Notes under the pieces: model-generated
The model's database searches: none
The model's input: only the letters and a program-made list of their open reading frames with translations
Told to the model about the DNA's origin: nothing
In this document: positions 26,342-34,358 of the stretch, in pieces
Layout: each line of letters starts with the position of its first letter
Position numbering within the stretch: the stretch's first letter is position 1
From: Alphaproteobacteria bacterium
GTDB taxonomy: Bacteria; Myxococcota_A; UBA796; UBA2385
NCBI GenBank assembly: GCA_020632755.1
Contig: JACKEY010000007.1
Coordinates: forward strand, 62,001 to 126,000
Reading direction: 5' to 3'
Length of the DNA: 64,000 nt
Made by a program: the position numbers and the translations under genes

Positions 26342-27238
26342 TCAGCGTTCCCGACGGCGCAGCGCGGCGTGCAGGGAGGCGACCAGCGGACCCGCGATCG
26401 CCTCGACGGCGGCGGCGTCGATGCGCTGCTCCTCGAAGGGGGTCCAGGCTTCGAGCAGCAGGTCGCGCCGGACCTCCAGACACAGCACCTGCTGCGGGTA
26501 CCGCGCGGCGTGGACCCAGGCCGCCGTGTCCGGGTGCAGGGCGTAGGCCCCTCCCTCGACCACCTCGCGCCCCTCGGCCCGGAAGGCTTCGGTCAGGTCG
26601 TCCACCAGCGCCGGGTCGGCCAGCCGCTCGCCCTCCGGCGTGGTCGTGATGAGGTCCACCTCGGCGCGCAGCGGCCAGCGCTCCGGCGTGGCCCAGCAGG
26701 CGTGCAGGGCGTCGACGATGTCGTCGTCGATGCGGTCGATGCCCACGGTGCGGGGCGCGTAGGTGTGGGGGGTCAGCGCGAGCCCGCCGGCGCCGCAGAC
26801 GCGGTCGTAGGCAGCCGCGGCGACCCCTGCATAGGCGGCGTGCAGGTCCCGCAGCAGGGTCCGGTCCGCCGGGTCGCGCACATAGGGCGCCGTGCCCGGG
26901 GTGAGCGCGCCGTGCTGGAGCGACCCGCCGCCGGCGTCGACCCGGCGGTTGCAGTCGACGAAGGTGCGCGGCACCCGGCACAGCAGCAGCTCCACCCGGC
27001 GGCGCGGGTCGGCCTCCACGATGGCCTCGGCCACCGCAAGGGCCAGGGGCTCGGCCCCGACGTCGGTGTTGACGTGGAAGAAGTGGTCGAGCCGGTCGGG
27101 GAGGGGTCCGCGGAGGCGCTCTGCGACGGCGTCGTAGTGCCGGCGCCGCCACGCGGCGTGGGGCACCTCGACGAGCAGGCAGGCGGGGGCCGAGGGGTCG
27201 GCCTGCGCGCCGGTGACGGTGTGGAGGAGGTGGGTCAT
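26342..27238 (-). CDS. N-formylglutamate amidohydrolase-like protein
   Basis: The 298-residue cytosolic protein matches the N-formylglutamate amidohydrolase superfamily by its ordered blocks: VEVPHA (about 23-28), DVGAEPLA (about 59-66), RTFVDCNR (about 90-97) and LTPHTYAP (about 155-162). The conserved His and Asp residues of these blocks resemble the metal site. The family cleaves N-formylglutamate in histidine degradation, but no hut gene is nearby, so the substrate is open. It lies 24 bp downstream of the AlkB fusion gene on the same strand and could share its transcript. Confidence 0.75.
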   Translation of the reverse strand: MTHLLHTVTGAQADPSAPACLLVEVPHAAWRRRHYDAVAERLRGPLPDRLDHFFHVNTDVGAEPLALAVAEAIVEADPRRRVELLLCRVPRTFVDCNRRVDAGGGSLQHGALTPGTAPYVRDPADRTLLRDLHAAYAGVAAAAYDRVCGAGGLALTPHTYAPRTVGIDRIDDDIVDALHACWATPERWPLRAEVDLITTTPEGERLADPALVDDLTEAFRAEGREVVEGGAYALHPDTAAWVHAARYPQQVLCLEVRRDLLLEAWTPFEEQRIDAAAVEAIAGPLVASLHAALRRRER

Positions 27239-27262
27239 GGCCAGCCGGGGAGAGGCGGCAGG

Positions 27263-29494
27263 CTATCCCTGCTCGACCCCGTACACCGCCGGGTCTGCTC
27301 CCTGGAAGGCGGCCAGCCCGCTGGCCCGGTTCGCCGCCCAGGCCATGCGCTTCTCGCTGGCCGTGGCGTGCACGCGGTCCCACTCCAGCACCTTGGGCGT
27401 CATCAGCCGGTGCCACAGCGGCGGCACCATCGTCAGGAACATGGTGCTCAGGTAGCCGTCGACCATCATCGGGGCGTCGGGGTACGGCCGCAGCTCGCCG
27501 TAGGGGACCTCGCCCTGGGCGTGGTGGTGGGAGTGCCGGGTCAGGTTGAACATCGACCAGGAGCTGACGCGGCGGTTGGTGTTCCAGGAGTGGTGCGGCT
27601 GCACGGGGTCGGCGGGATCGCGGACCATGCCGTAGTGCTCCAGGTAGTTGACCATCTCGAGGATGGCCTTGCCGCCGAGCCCGCAGGCGGCGAACCAGGC
27701 CGCGCCGACCGGCCCGCCCAGCAGCCCGGCGATGCCCAGCAGCAGGAGCCCCATCGCGTGCCCCCGCAGCCAGGTGTTGTGCAGCGACCACACCGGCAGC
27801 TGCTTCCGGCGCAGGCGCTCCCGCTCGATGCGGAAGCCGCTCAGGTTGCCGCGCAGGGTCGAGATCAGCACGTGGGCGTAGACGCTGCGGCCGCGCGGCG
27901 CCGTGCCGGGATCGTGCACCGTGCTGACGTAGCGGTGGTGGCCGTGGACGTGCTCGATGCTGAAGTTGGCGTCGAAGGCGAAGGCGTAGAGCCAGCGGCC
28001 GATGGTCAGCGAGGCGCGGTCCCAGGTGCGGTGGACCAGCTCGTGCCCGGGGATGAGCGCGACCAGGCCGACGGTCAGGATGGTCAGCACGAGGCCGGCC
28101 AGGTGATGGCCCCAGCCGGTGGCGTCGCGGGCGGCCAGCACGTCGACGCCGGTGAGCGCGGTCACCAGCGCGCCGTAGCCCAGCGGGTCACCGGCGCTGA
28201 CGGTCCAGACCGAGGTGAAGGTGGCCAGCGCGACCAGCGGCAGGCCCAGCCACAGCAGCCCGGTCAGCACGGCGGGGTGCCGGTAGTCGGGGGTCGAGGT
28301 GTCGTCGCCGCCGAAGTGGTCGCCGAGCACGTAGATGGACACCAGCCCCAGGAGCCCCAGCGAGGTGAACCAGCCGCCGCCCAGCAGCGAGGCGACGGTG
28401 TACAGCCCCAGCAGGTGGAACAGGCAGAACTTCGCGTAGTGCAGCAGGCCGGCGACCGGCCCGGGCGCGATGGCCGGGTCGGTGGTCGCACCGTCCGCCG
28501 CGGTGGTGAACCGGTCGAAGTGGATGTGCTCCGCGGGCACGCCGGCCTCGCGCAGCGGGACCAGGGCGGCGTCGACCATGGCCGGAGGGCCGCACAGGTA
28601 GGCGTGGGTCCGGGGCGACAGGTGGGCCCCGATGTGCGCGGTCACCAGGCCGCGGGCGCCGGTCCAGTCGCTGTCGGCGGGCTCGTCGGACAGCACGGGC
28701 ACGACGGTCAGCCCGCCGCGCCAGCGCGCGGCCAGGGCCGACAGCTGGTCCAGGGCGTACAGGTCCCGCTGGCTGCGGGCGCCGAACAGCACGGTCGCCG
28801 GACGCGTGACCCCTTCGTCCGCCGCCGCCTCGAGCATCGCCAGGATCGGCGCCAGCCCGCTGCCGCCGGCCACGAACAGGGCCGGGGCGGTCGCGCCGCG
28901 CAGCCAGAAGGCGCCGCTCGGGCCCTCGACGCGGACGCCCCGCCCCACCACGTCGGCCTGATGAACGAGGCCGGAGAAGCGCCCGCCGGGCACGTGGCGG
29001 ATGAAGAAGGACGCCCGCCCGTCGGCCCGGGGCGGGGTGGCGAAGGAGTAGCTGCGCACGACGTCGGGCAGGCCGTCGAGGGACAGCCGGGCGAACTGGC
29101 CGGGGCGGTAGCCCAGGGGCTCGGACAGCTGCACGTCCAGGCGGGTGATGTCGTGGGTGAGGCGCTGCTGCGCGACGACCTCGCCGGGGACGGCGTGGGG
29201 TCGGTCGAGCTCGATCTCGACGTCGGAGAGGGGGGTCGACTGGCAGGCCAGCACCGTGCGGGCGGCCAGCTCCTCGGCCGTCAGCAGGTAGCCGGTCTCG
29301 GTGAGCTCGCGGACCTCGCCGCGCTTCACCCGGCACTTGCAGGCCCCGCAGCCGCCGACGCGGCAGCTGTTGGGGAAGGCGATGCCCTGGCGCAGCGCGG
29401 CCTGCAGCAGGGTCTCGCCGGGCTGGACGACGATCTCCTCGTCGCCGATGCGGGCGATGGTGGCGGTCTGGGTGGTCTGCAGGAAGCCGAGCAT
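27263..29494 (-). CDS. Ferredoxin-FAD/NAD reductase-AlkB alkane hydroxylase fusion
   Basis: The 743-residue one-chain monooxygenase has four parts. A 2Fe-2S ferredoxin covers about 13-95 (C44, C49, C52, C84). An FAD domain follows with RSYS at 147-150, then a NAD domain with GGSGLAP at about 210 and CGPPAM at 301. A membrane AlkB-type di-iron hydroxylase covers about 350-740, with all histidine boxes: HELVH (484), HVHGHH (515), NYLEHYG (616) and RHSHHH (653). Known AlkB uses separate rubredoxin and reductase; XylM uses the two-domain reductase XylA. Here the XylA-like part is fused to an AlkB-like part, so it may take electrons directly from NAD(P)H. The start at 29494 is chosen because GGAG precedes it and the ferredoxin begins at once. 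It is divergent from an AraC regulator. Confidence 0.92.
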   Translation of the reverse strand: MLGFLQTTQTATIARIGDEEIVVQPGETLLQAALRQGIAFPNSCRVGGCGACKCRVKRGEVRELTETGYLLTAEELAARTVLACQSTPLSDVEIELDRPHAVPGEVVAQQRLTHDITRLDVQLSEPLGYRPGQFARLSLDGLPDVVRSYSFATPPRADGRASFFIRHVPGGRFSGLVHQADVVGRGVRVEGPSGAFWLRGATAPALFVAGGSGLAPILAMLEAAADEGVTRPATVLFGARSQRDLYALDQLSALAARWRGGLTVVPVLSDEPADSDWTGARGLVTAHIGAHLSPRTHAYLCGPPAMVDAALVPLREAGVPAEHIHFDRFTTAADGATTDPAIAPGPVAGLLHYAKFCLFHLLGLYTVASLLGGGWFTSLGLLGLVSIYVLGDHFGGDDTSTPDYRHPAVLTGLLWLGLPLVALATFTSVWTVSAGDPLGYGALVTALTGVDVLAARDATGWGHHLAGLVLTILTVGLVALIPGHELVHRTWDRASLTIGRWLYAFAFDANFSIEHVHGHHRYVSTVHDPGTAPRGRSVYAHVLISTLRGNLSGFRIERERLRRKQLPVWSLHNTWLRGHAMGLLLLGIAGLLGGPVGAAWFAACGLGGKAILEMVNYLEHYGMVRDPADPVQPHHSWNTNRRVSSWSMFNLTRHSHHHAQGEVPYGELRPYPDAPMMVDGYLSTMFLTMVPPLWHRLMTPKVLEWDRVHATASEKRMAWAANRASGLAAFQGADPAVYGVEQG

Positions 29495-29516
29495 GGTGCG
29501 CTCCGGGAGGATCGAT

Positions 29517-29588
29517 GCGGTCATCCTGCCGGCCCGCCGCGAACTGCGCGCGGTCATTTCTCGACAACGAGCGGTCATTTTCGGACAA
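29517..29588. promoter_or_regulatory. Direct-repeat operator between the AlkB fusion and the AraC gene
   Basis: Two near-identical 18-base repeats lie exactly 21 bp apart, at 29550-29567 (GCGGTCATTTCTCGACAA) and 29571-29588 (GCGGTCATTTTCGGACAA). A truncated copy, GCGGTCAT, is at 29517-29524. Direct repeats spaced by two helical turns are the usual form of AraC-family binding sites. The nearest repeat ends 7 bp before the AraC start codon, so binding there could also shut down the regulator gene. Confidence 0.7.
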
Positions 29589-29595
29589 TGCAGCG

Positions 29596-30606
29596 ATGAC
29601 CGACCCCACCAGCGCCCTCGCCGTCCCCTACGTGCGGCTCATCGCCGAGCAGCTGGAGCAGCTCGGCGTGTCCCTGGAACACTGGCTGGGCCTGTCCGGG
29701 CTGCGGGTCTCGCAGCTGGTCGACGACAGCTTCGTGCTGGACCTGCCGACCTTCCGCAGCCTGGCCCTGGACGCCCTGCGGCTGTCCGGCGAGCCCGCCC
29801 TGGGGCTGCTGGTCGGCCAGCGGCTGGGCATGCGCGCCCACGGCACCCTGGGCCACGCGGCGATGAGCAGCCGCACGCTGCGCGAGGTGCTCTCGCTCAT
29901 CGAGCGCTACATCGGGCTGCGCATCGCCCTGCTGGAGCTGTCGGTCGCGCCCCGCGGCCCCCTGACCCGCGTGTGCCTGGCCGAGCGGGTGCCCCTGGGC
30001 GACCTGCGGCCGATGGTGTTGGAAGGCGTCGTCTGCAGCATCTCCAACGTGCTGCGGGACGTGTCCACCGGCGCCTGCGAGATCCAGGCGGTGGCCTTCC
30101 CCTTCGCCGACCCCGGGCACGGCGCCCTCGCCCGCGCCCTGCTGCAGTGCCCCGTCGCCTACGACCAGGACTGGATCGGCCTGAGCCTGTCGACCGACGT
30201 CCTCGACCTGCCCCTGAAGATGTCCGACCCCCGCGCCTTCCGCGGAGCTGAAGAGCTGTGCCGCCGCGAGCTGCTGGCCCTCGAGGGCCGCCGCAGCTGG
30301 ACCGCCCGCGTGCAGCGGGTGCTGCTCGAGACCCGCGTCGGCTTCCCCTCCCTCGAAGAGACCGCCCGCCGGCTGCACGTCACACCCCGCACCCTGCACC
30401 GCCGCTTGGACGCGGAGGGCACGTCCTTTCGCGCCGTGCTCGACGACCTGCGGCAGCGCAGCGCCGTGGACCAGCTGGGCCGCGGCGACGCCACCATCGA
30501 CGAGGTCGCCTACATCCTGGGCTACTCGGACCCGGCCAACTTCCGCCGGGCCTTCCGCCGCTGGACCGGCACCTCGCCGGGCCGGTTCCGCGCCGACGGC
30601 GGCTGA
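29596..30606 (+). CDS. AraC-family regulator, likely of the alkane hydroxylase
   Basis: The 336-residue protein has an N-terminal arabinose-binding-like domain of the OruR/ArgR subgroup (about 1-190) and a C-terminal double helix-turn-helix (about 240-333), with the second helix block LGYSDPANFRRAFRRW being classic AraC. It probably senses an alkane or a product and controls the divergent fusion gene through the 21-bp repeats; the regulator-target link is inference from position. No clear Shine-Dalgarno precedes the ATG, so the message may be leaderless or weakly translated. It converges with the transglutaminase gene, with stops directly abutting. Confidence 0.88.
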   Translation: MTDPTSALAVPYVRLIAEQLEQLGVSLEHWLGLSGLRVSQLVDDSFVLDLPTFRSLALDALRLSGEPALGLLVGQRLGMRAHGTLGHAAMSSRTLREVLSLIERYIGLRIALLELSVAPRGPLTRVCLAERVPLGDLRPMVLEGVVCSISNVLRDVSTGACEIQAVAFPFADPGHGALARALLQCPVAYDQDWIGLSLSTDVLDLPLKMSDPRAFRGAEELCRRELLALEGRRSWTARVQRVLLETRVGFPSLEETARRLHVTPRTLHRRLDAEGTSFRAVLDDLRQRSAVDQLGRGDATIDEVAYILGYSDPANFRRAFRRWTGTSPGRFRADGG

Positions 30607-32433
30607 TCAGTCGAAGGCCAGCTCGATGGCGACGTGGTCGCCGGCCAGCAGCTCGAAGACGGCCGTCGCTTCGTCGGGACCGTCGTCCGTCGGGACCGTG
30701 GCCTGCAGGGTGCCGAGCAGGGCGACGGTGTTCCGGCCCAGGTTCGGCAGCACCACGTACCAGCGGCCCTCGGCCGGGACGGACACGGTGCCCGTGCCCC
30801 CGGGCACCGGGGCGCCCTCGAAGGGCTCGCCGGCCGCGATGTGGGCGAAGTTGTCGGCGTCGACCACGAAGGCGTCGACCTCGGGCGCGGCCACCTCCTT
30901 GGCGAAGCTCTCCTCGAACCGCCACGAAGGCCGCACGATCCGGGCGCCGTCGATGGTCAGGGACACCTCCACCTCGACCATCTCCTCGCCCTCGAGCGTG
31001 ACCTCGGTCCACTCCATCGCGGGCAGCAGGCCCTCGAGCTGGACCTCGACCACGTCGGTGACGCCGGCTTCGACCCCCGAGCTCGCGTAGGTGATCTGGC
31101 TGTCGTTGGGGAACCAGCCCTGGTCGGCGCCCACCTGGATGGCGTAGTCCTGGCCGGCGCCGAGCGGCACCGCCACCGATCCCGTCGCGTCGGTCACGGT
31201 CTCGCCGGCGAACCACCAGCCGTCGCCGTAGGGCGTCCAGATGCTGATCGTCGCGCCGTCCACCGGGTCGCCGGCCGCGTCGGTCACGTCGACCTGCATG
31301 TCGAAGGACGGCGTGTAGTCGTCGCTCATGTACCAGGACAGCGTGTCGCCGCGGATCGTGTAGGTGGCGAAGCCCGACCCGTAGGCATGCACCAGCCACC
31401 AGTTCACGGGCTCCCACGGGATCCACTCGGTCGCCCACAGCTGGCTGCCCGGCGCGAAGAAGGCGTTCCAGGTGTGGTCCCAGGACGACGGGGTCACGTT
31501 CAGGTTCGGGATGAGCGCGGTGCGCGACAGGGCGGTGGTCATGTCGCCCCACTCGCCGCAGTTGCCGGCCCCGAGCCCGTAGATGCGGTTGGGCTGGATG
31601 CTGCGCTCGCTGCCCGCGCCGAAGGAGAACCAGCGGCCGGCGGTCTCGTCGTTGGCCAGCATGAAGCTCATGATCGACGCGATGGCGCCGTCGGAGGTGC
31701 CGGGGTCGGCCTCGTCCCACAGCACCGTGGCGTCGCCGACCCAGTCGCGCAGCACCGGGCACCAGTCCAGCTCGCAGGTCTCTTCCGCCCCGCTCCACAG
31801 GAACTCGCGCCAGAACATGCCGCCCTCGGCGTCTTCGTGGCACTCCAGCGAGCTGTTGCGGCAGATCTCGAAGCCGTCGACGAACCAGGGGTGCTCGTCC
31901 TCGATCCGCGGGTGCACGACATACCAGTAGTACAGGTCCCGATCGAGCTGGCGCTCCACCACGCCGTCGGCGGTGCCGATCCGGTAGGACGTGGTCGTGT
32001 ACCAGTCGTCGCTGCCGACCTCGCCGACCTCGACCAGCTCGACGTAGTCCAGGTCGGCATCGCGGGCCTGGATGAGCTCGGCGTTGAGCCGCAGCAGCTC
32101 GGGGTGGAAGCGGCTGCTGTCGAGCACCTCGGGGGACACGTGGGCGATCGAGAAGGCCAGCTCGTCGATGATGTAGGGGTCGTCCCCGTCGACGATCAGC
32201 GCGGCGAGCTCGTCCTGGCGGGTGCTGGACACCTGGCGCAGCGACAGGGCCAGGTCGTGACGCACCCAGGCCGGGCTCATGGCGACCGCTTGTTCCGCCA
32301 GGTCCGTCAGGGCCCGGCCCTGGGCCAGGACGGCGAGGGTCGGCGCGGAGGAGGCCGCGGCGCCGCTGTCGGTGGCGGCGTCGGGCCGGCACGCGAGGGC
32401 GAGGACGAAGAAGGGCGGGAGCGGTCCAGGCAT
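30607..32433 (-). CDS. Transglutaminase-like lipoprotein
   Basis: The 608-residue protein has a lipobox LALAC (C15) and an N-terminal helical region. A transglutaminase-like core covers about 250-345, with Cys292 in GAGNCGEW and His320 in WDHTWNAFF, followed by WIPWEP. Beta-rich C-terminal domains (about 375-460, 470-600) look Ig- or CARDB-like. Several Cys lie near 191-225. Prokaryotic transglutaminase-fold proteins are often peptidases or crosslinkers at the cell surface. The start at 32433 is preceded by GGAGG. It is divergent from the selenoprotein gene, with 41 bp between starts. Confidence 0.8.
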   Translation of the reverse strand: MPGPLPPFFVLALACRPDAATDSGAAASSAPTLAVLAQGRALTDLAEQAVAMSPAWVRHDLALSLRQVSSTRQDELAALIVDGDDPYIIDELAFSIAHVSPEVLDSSRFHPELLRLNAELIQARDADLDYVELVEVGEVGSDDWYTTTSYRIGTADGVVERQLDRDLYYWYVVHPRIEDEHPWFVDGFEICRNSSLECHEDAEGGMFWREFLWSGAEETCELDWCPVLRDWVGDATVLWDEADPGTSDGAIASIMSFMLANDETAGRWFSFGAGSERSIQPNRIYGLGAGNCGEWGDMTTALSRTALIPNLNVTPSSWDHTWNAFFAPGSQLWATEWIPWEPVNWWLVHAYGSGFATYTIRGDTLSWYMSDDYTPSFDMQVDVTDAAGDPVDGATISIWTPYGDGWWFAGETVTDATGSVAVPLGAGQDYAIQVGADQGWFPNDSQITYASSGVEAGVTDVVEVQLEGLLPAMEWTEVTLEGEEMVEVEVSLTIDGARIVRPSWRFEESFAKEVAAPEVDAFVVDADNFAHIAAGEPFEGAPVPGGTGTVSVPAEGRWYVVLPNLGRNTVALLGTLQATVPTDDGPDEATAVFELLAGDHVAIELAFD

Positions 32434-32474
32434 GCGGCCTCCAGGCCGAGGAGGATACCGGGTAGAGTCCCGGG

Positions 32475-33170
32475 ATGAGCGCTTCCGGCCTTCTTTTCGT
32501 GTGGGTCGCCTGTCGGCCTCCCGACGCGGGGGCGCCGACGTCGGGCCGGGGCGACGGTGGCGACACCGGGCCGGGGATCACCGGGGTCGCGGACTCGGGA
32601 GCGACCGGGACCGACAGCGGCACCCACAGCGGGGACGACGGCGGGCACGACAGCGGCGCCGATCCCGGCGACGGCTGGTTCGGCGAGCCCCTCGAGCCGC
32701 CGTGGCCCGTGCCCGCCTTCGTGGCCACCAACCGCGACGGCGCCCCGCGCGGCCCGGAGCACCTGGTCGGCGACCCCACCATCATCTGGTTCTACCGGGA
32801 CGCCGGCACGGCCGGCTGAACCACCGATGGTTGCGGGTACCGCGACCTCCAGAGCGAATTCGACGCCTTGGGCGTGTCCATCGTCGGCATCGGCTTCGCC
32901 GACCCGGCGACGAACACGGCCTGGGCGGCGGCCCAGGGCTACGGCTTCGAGCTGTGGACCGACGACGAGCGGTCGCTGGTGACGGCCTACGACGCCGTGG
33001 CGGACTGGGATCCCGACGCCCCGCTGCGCCACGCCTACCTGCTCGACGACCAGGGCCGGGCAGTGCTGTTCTTCGAAGGCGCGGTCAGCCTGGGGCCCGC
33101 CGCCGCCGACGTGCTCCAGGACGTGCGCCGCTGGCGCGCTGCTGCTGGAGAGGGGACCGCCGGGGAGTAG
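32475..33170 (+). CDS. Selenocysteine peroxiredoxin (PrxQ/BCP type), lipoprotein; in-frame TGA at 32817
   Basis: Read through TGA 32817-32819, the frame stays open for 231 residues. It has a signal with C13 in WVAC, a Gly/Asp/Ser-rich linker to about 66, and a thioredoxin-fold PrxQ domain (about 70-225). In PrxQ the peroxidatic Cys sits in TPGC and the resolving Cys is five residues on. Here the motif is T-A-G-U115 with C120, so U takes the peroxidatic place in a UX4C pair. Downstream blocks (GYRDLQ, GVSIVGIGFA, FELWTDDE, HAYLLDDQG) match the family. A SECIS-like hairpin follows the TGA. Known Sec peroxiredoxins exist in Bacteria, and this one would be secreted. Alternatives: a premature stop from mutation or a sequencing error at a Cys codon. 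The genome would need selA, selB, selC and selD. Confidence 0.85.
32829..32847 (+). promoter_or_regulatory. Putative bacterial SECIS hairpin
   Basis: The 19-base element GGTTGCGGGTACCGCGACC folds as an 8-bp stem (one T-G pair) with the loop GUA. It begins 9 bases after the TGA and has the apical G 17 bases past it, inside the range known for bacterial SECIS. Its 5' arm GGUUGCGGGU matches the E. coli fdhF element GGUUGCAGGU except at one base. Two more pairs, with a bulged T28, can extend the base (32826-32849). It lies inside the coding region, as bacterial SECIS do. Confidence 0.7.
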
Positions 33171-33179
33171 GCTGTCGGC

Positions 33180-34358
33180 ATGGCCCTCCCTCCCTGGCTC
33201 GCCGCTCTCCTCCTGGGCGAAGGCGCCCGCGACCTCTCCCGCACCATTGGCCGCCTGCGCCAGGGGCGGACCCTGCGGATCGTGCTGGACGCCGACGACC
33301 CCTACAGCCAGCTGGTCGCGCAGATCGTGCCGGGGCTGTTGCAGTGCGGGCTGGAACCCGAGGTGCTGCTGATCCCGCCGCCGGGGCCCGAGTGGGCGCC
33401 GGACGCCGAGCGACTGCGGGCCTGGGCCTGGACCGACGCCGCGCGCCTCGCCGACGCCCACGGGCTGCGGCGGCCCACCCCGCCGGAGCCCGGCGCGGCC
33501 GAGGCGCTCGCCGGCCTCCCCGCCGAAGAGCTGCTCGCCCGGTTCGCGGCGGGCGCGCTCTCCGGTCCGCCCGCCGAGGGCGCAGCCGGCCTCCTCGCCC
33601 GGGACCAGCAGCGCCTGCACGCGGCCGGCCACTACCAGGGCGGCATGCTGCAGCTCGAGGGCGAGTGGTACTGGGGCCTCGACCGGCTGGACCTGCTCGA
33701 GGAGCACTTGCGCGCGCGGGGCCTCGCGCCGGCCGAGCGTTCGGCGCCGGTCTGGACCGCGGCGCCGGTCGAGGGGCCGCTGGAGCTGTTCTACTCCTTC
33801 CGCAGTCCCTACTCCTACCTGGCGCTGGACCGGGTCCTGGAGCTGGTCGACCGGACCGGCGTCGAGCTGCGGGTGCGGACCGTGCTGCCGATGGTGATGC
33901 GCGGCCTGTCGGTGCCCCGCGCCAAGCGCCTGTATCTGGGCCGCGACTGCGCCCGGCTGGCACGGCAGCTGGGGGTGCCCTTCGGCCGGTTCGCCGATCC
34001 GGTCGGCGCCGGCGTCGAGCGTTGCCTTGGGATCGTGCCGCTGGCCGAAGCCGAGGGGCGGCTGCCGGCCTTCCTGGTGTCGGCCGGCCGCGGCATCTGG
34101 GCCGAAGGCATCGACGTGGCGACCGACCGCGGGCTCGCGCTGGTCACCGAGCGGGCGGGCCTGGACCCGGCGGCCGCGCTGGGGGCCACCGCCGACGAAG
34201 GCTGGCGCCAGACGGTCGAGGACCACCGGCTGGCCCTGCTGGAGATGGGCCTGTGGGGCGTGCCCTGCTTCCGCGCCGGGGAGTTCGTGCTGTGGGGCCA
34301 GGACCGGCTGCCGCTGCTCGAAGCCGCGCTGACGGGCGGGGCTCAGGCCGCGAACTGA
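33180..34358 (+). CDS. Tandem DsbA-like/HCCA-isomerase-like thioredoxin-fold protein
   Basis: The 392-residue cytosolic protein has two thioredoxin-fold halves. The C-terminal half (about 195-385) begins LELFYSFRSPYSYLALDRV and matches 2-hydroxychromene-2-carboxylate isomerase/DsbA proteins of the kappa-GST class, with Ser in place of CXXC, so glutathione or another thiol may be the cofactor. The N-terminal half (about 25-190) has a degenerate version (VLDADDPYSQL). The substrate is unknown. Its start is 9 bp after the selenoprotein stop, so the two are probably one transcript and may share redox substrates. It overlaps the convergent ABC gene by 16 bp. Confidence 0.8.
   Translation: MALPPWLAALLLGEGARDLSRTIGRLRQGRTLRIVLDADDPYSQLVAQIVPGLLQCGLEPEVLLIPPPGPEWAPDAERLRAWAWTDAARLADAHGLRRPTPPEPGAAEALAGLPAEELLARFAAGALSGPPAEGAAGLLARDQQRLHAAGHYQGGMLQLEGEWYWGLDRLDLLEEHLRARGLAPAERSAPVWTAAPVEGPLELFYSFRSPYSYLALDRVLELVDRTGVELRVRTVLPMVMRGLSVPRAKRLYLGRDCARLARQLGVPFGRFADPVGAGVERCLGIVPLAEAEGRLPAFLVSAGRGIWAEGIDVATDRGLALVTERAGLDPAAALGATADEGWRQTVEDHRLALLEMGLWGVPCFRAGEFVLWGQDRLPLLEAALTGGAQAAN

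Noticed and set aside
25199..29599. A 1,466-codon open frame on the plus strand
   Set aside because: It is antisense to several well-supported genes (cytochromes, amidohydrolase, AlkB fusion) and reads as low-complexity Gly/Val/Gln/His/Arg, as expected from GC-rich codon bias in the wrong frame.
32475..32819. A short 114-residue secreted protein ending at the TGA
   Set aside because: It would stop inside the peroxiredoxin active-site motif, and family sequence continues in the same frame for 116 more codons with a SECIS-like hairpin; readthrough fits better. A pseudogene remains possible but less likely.
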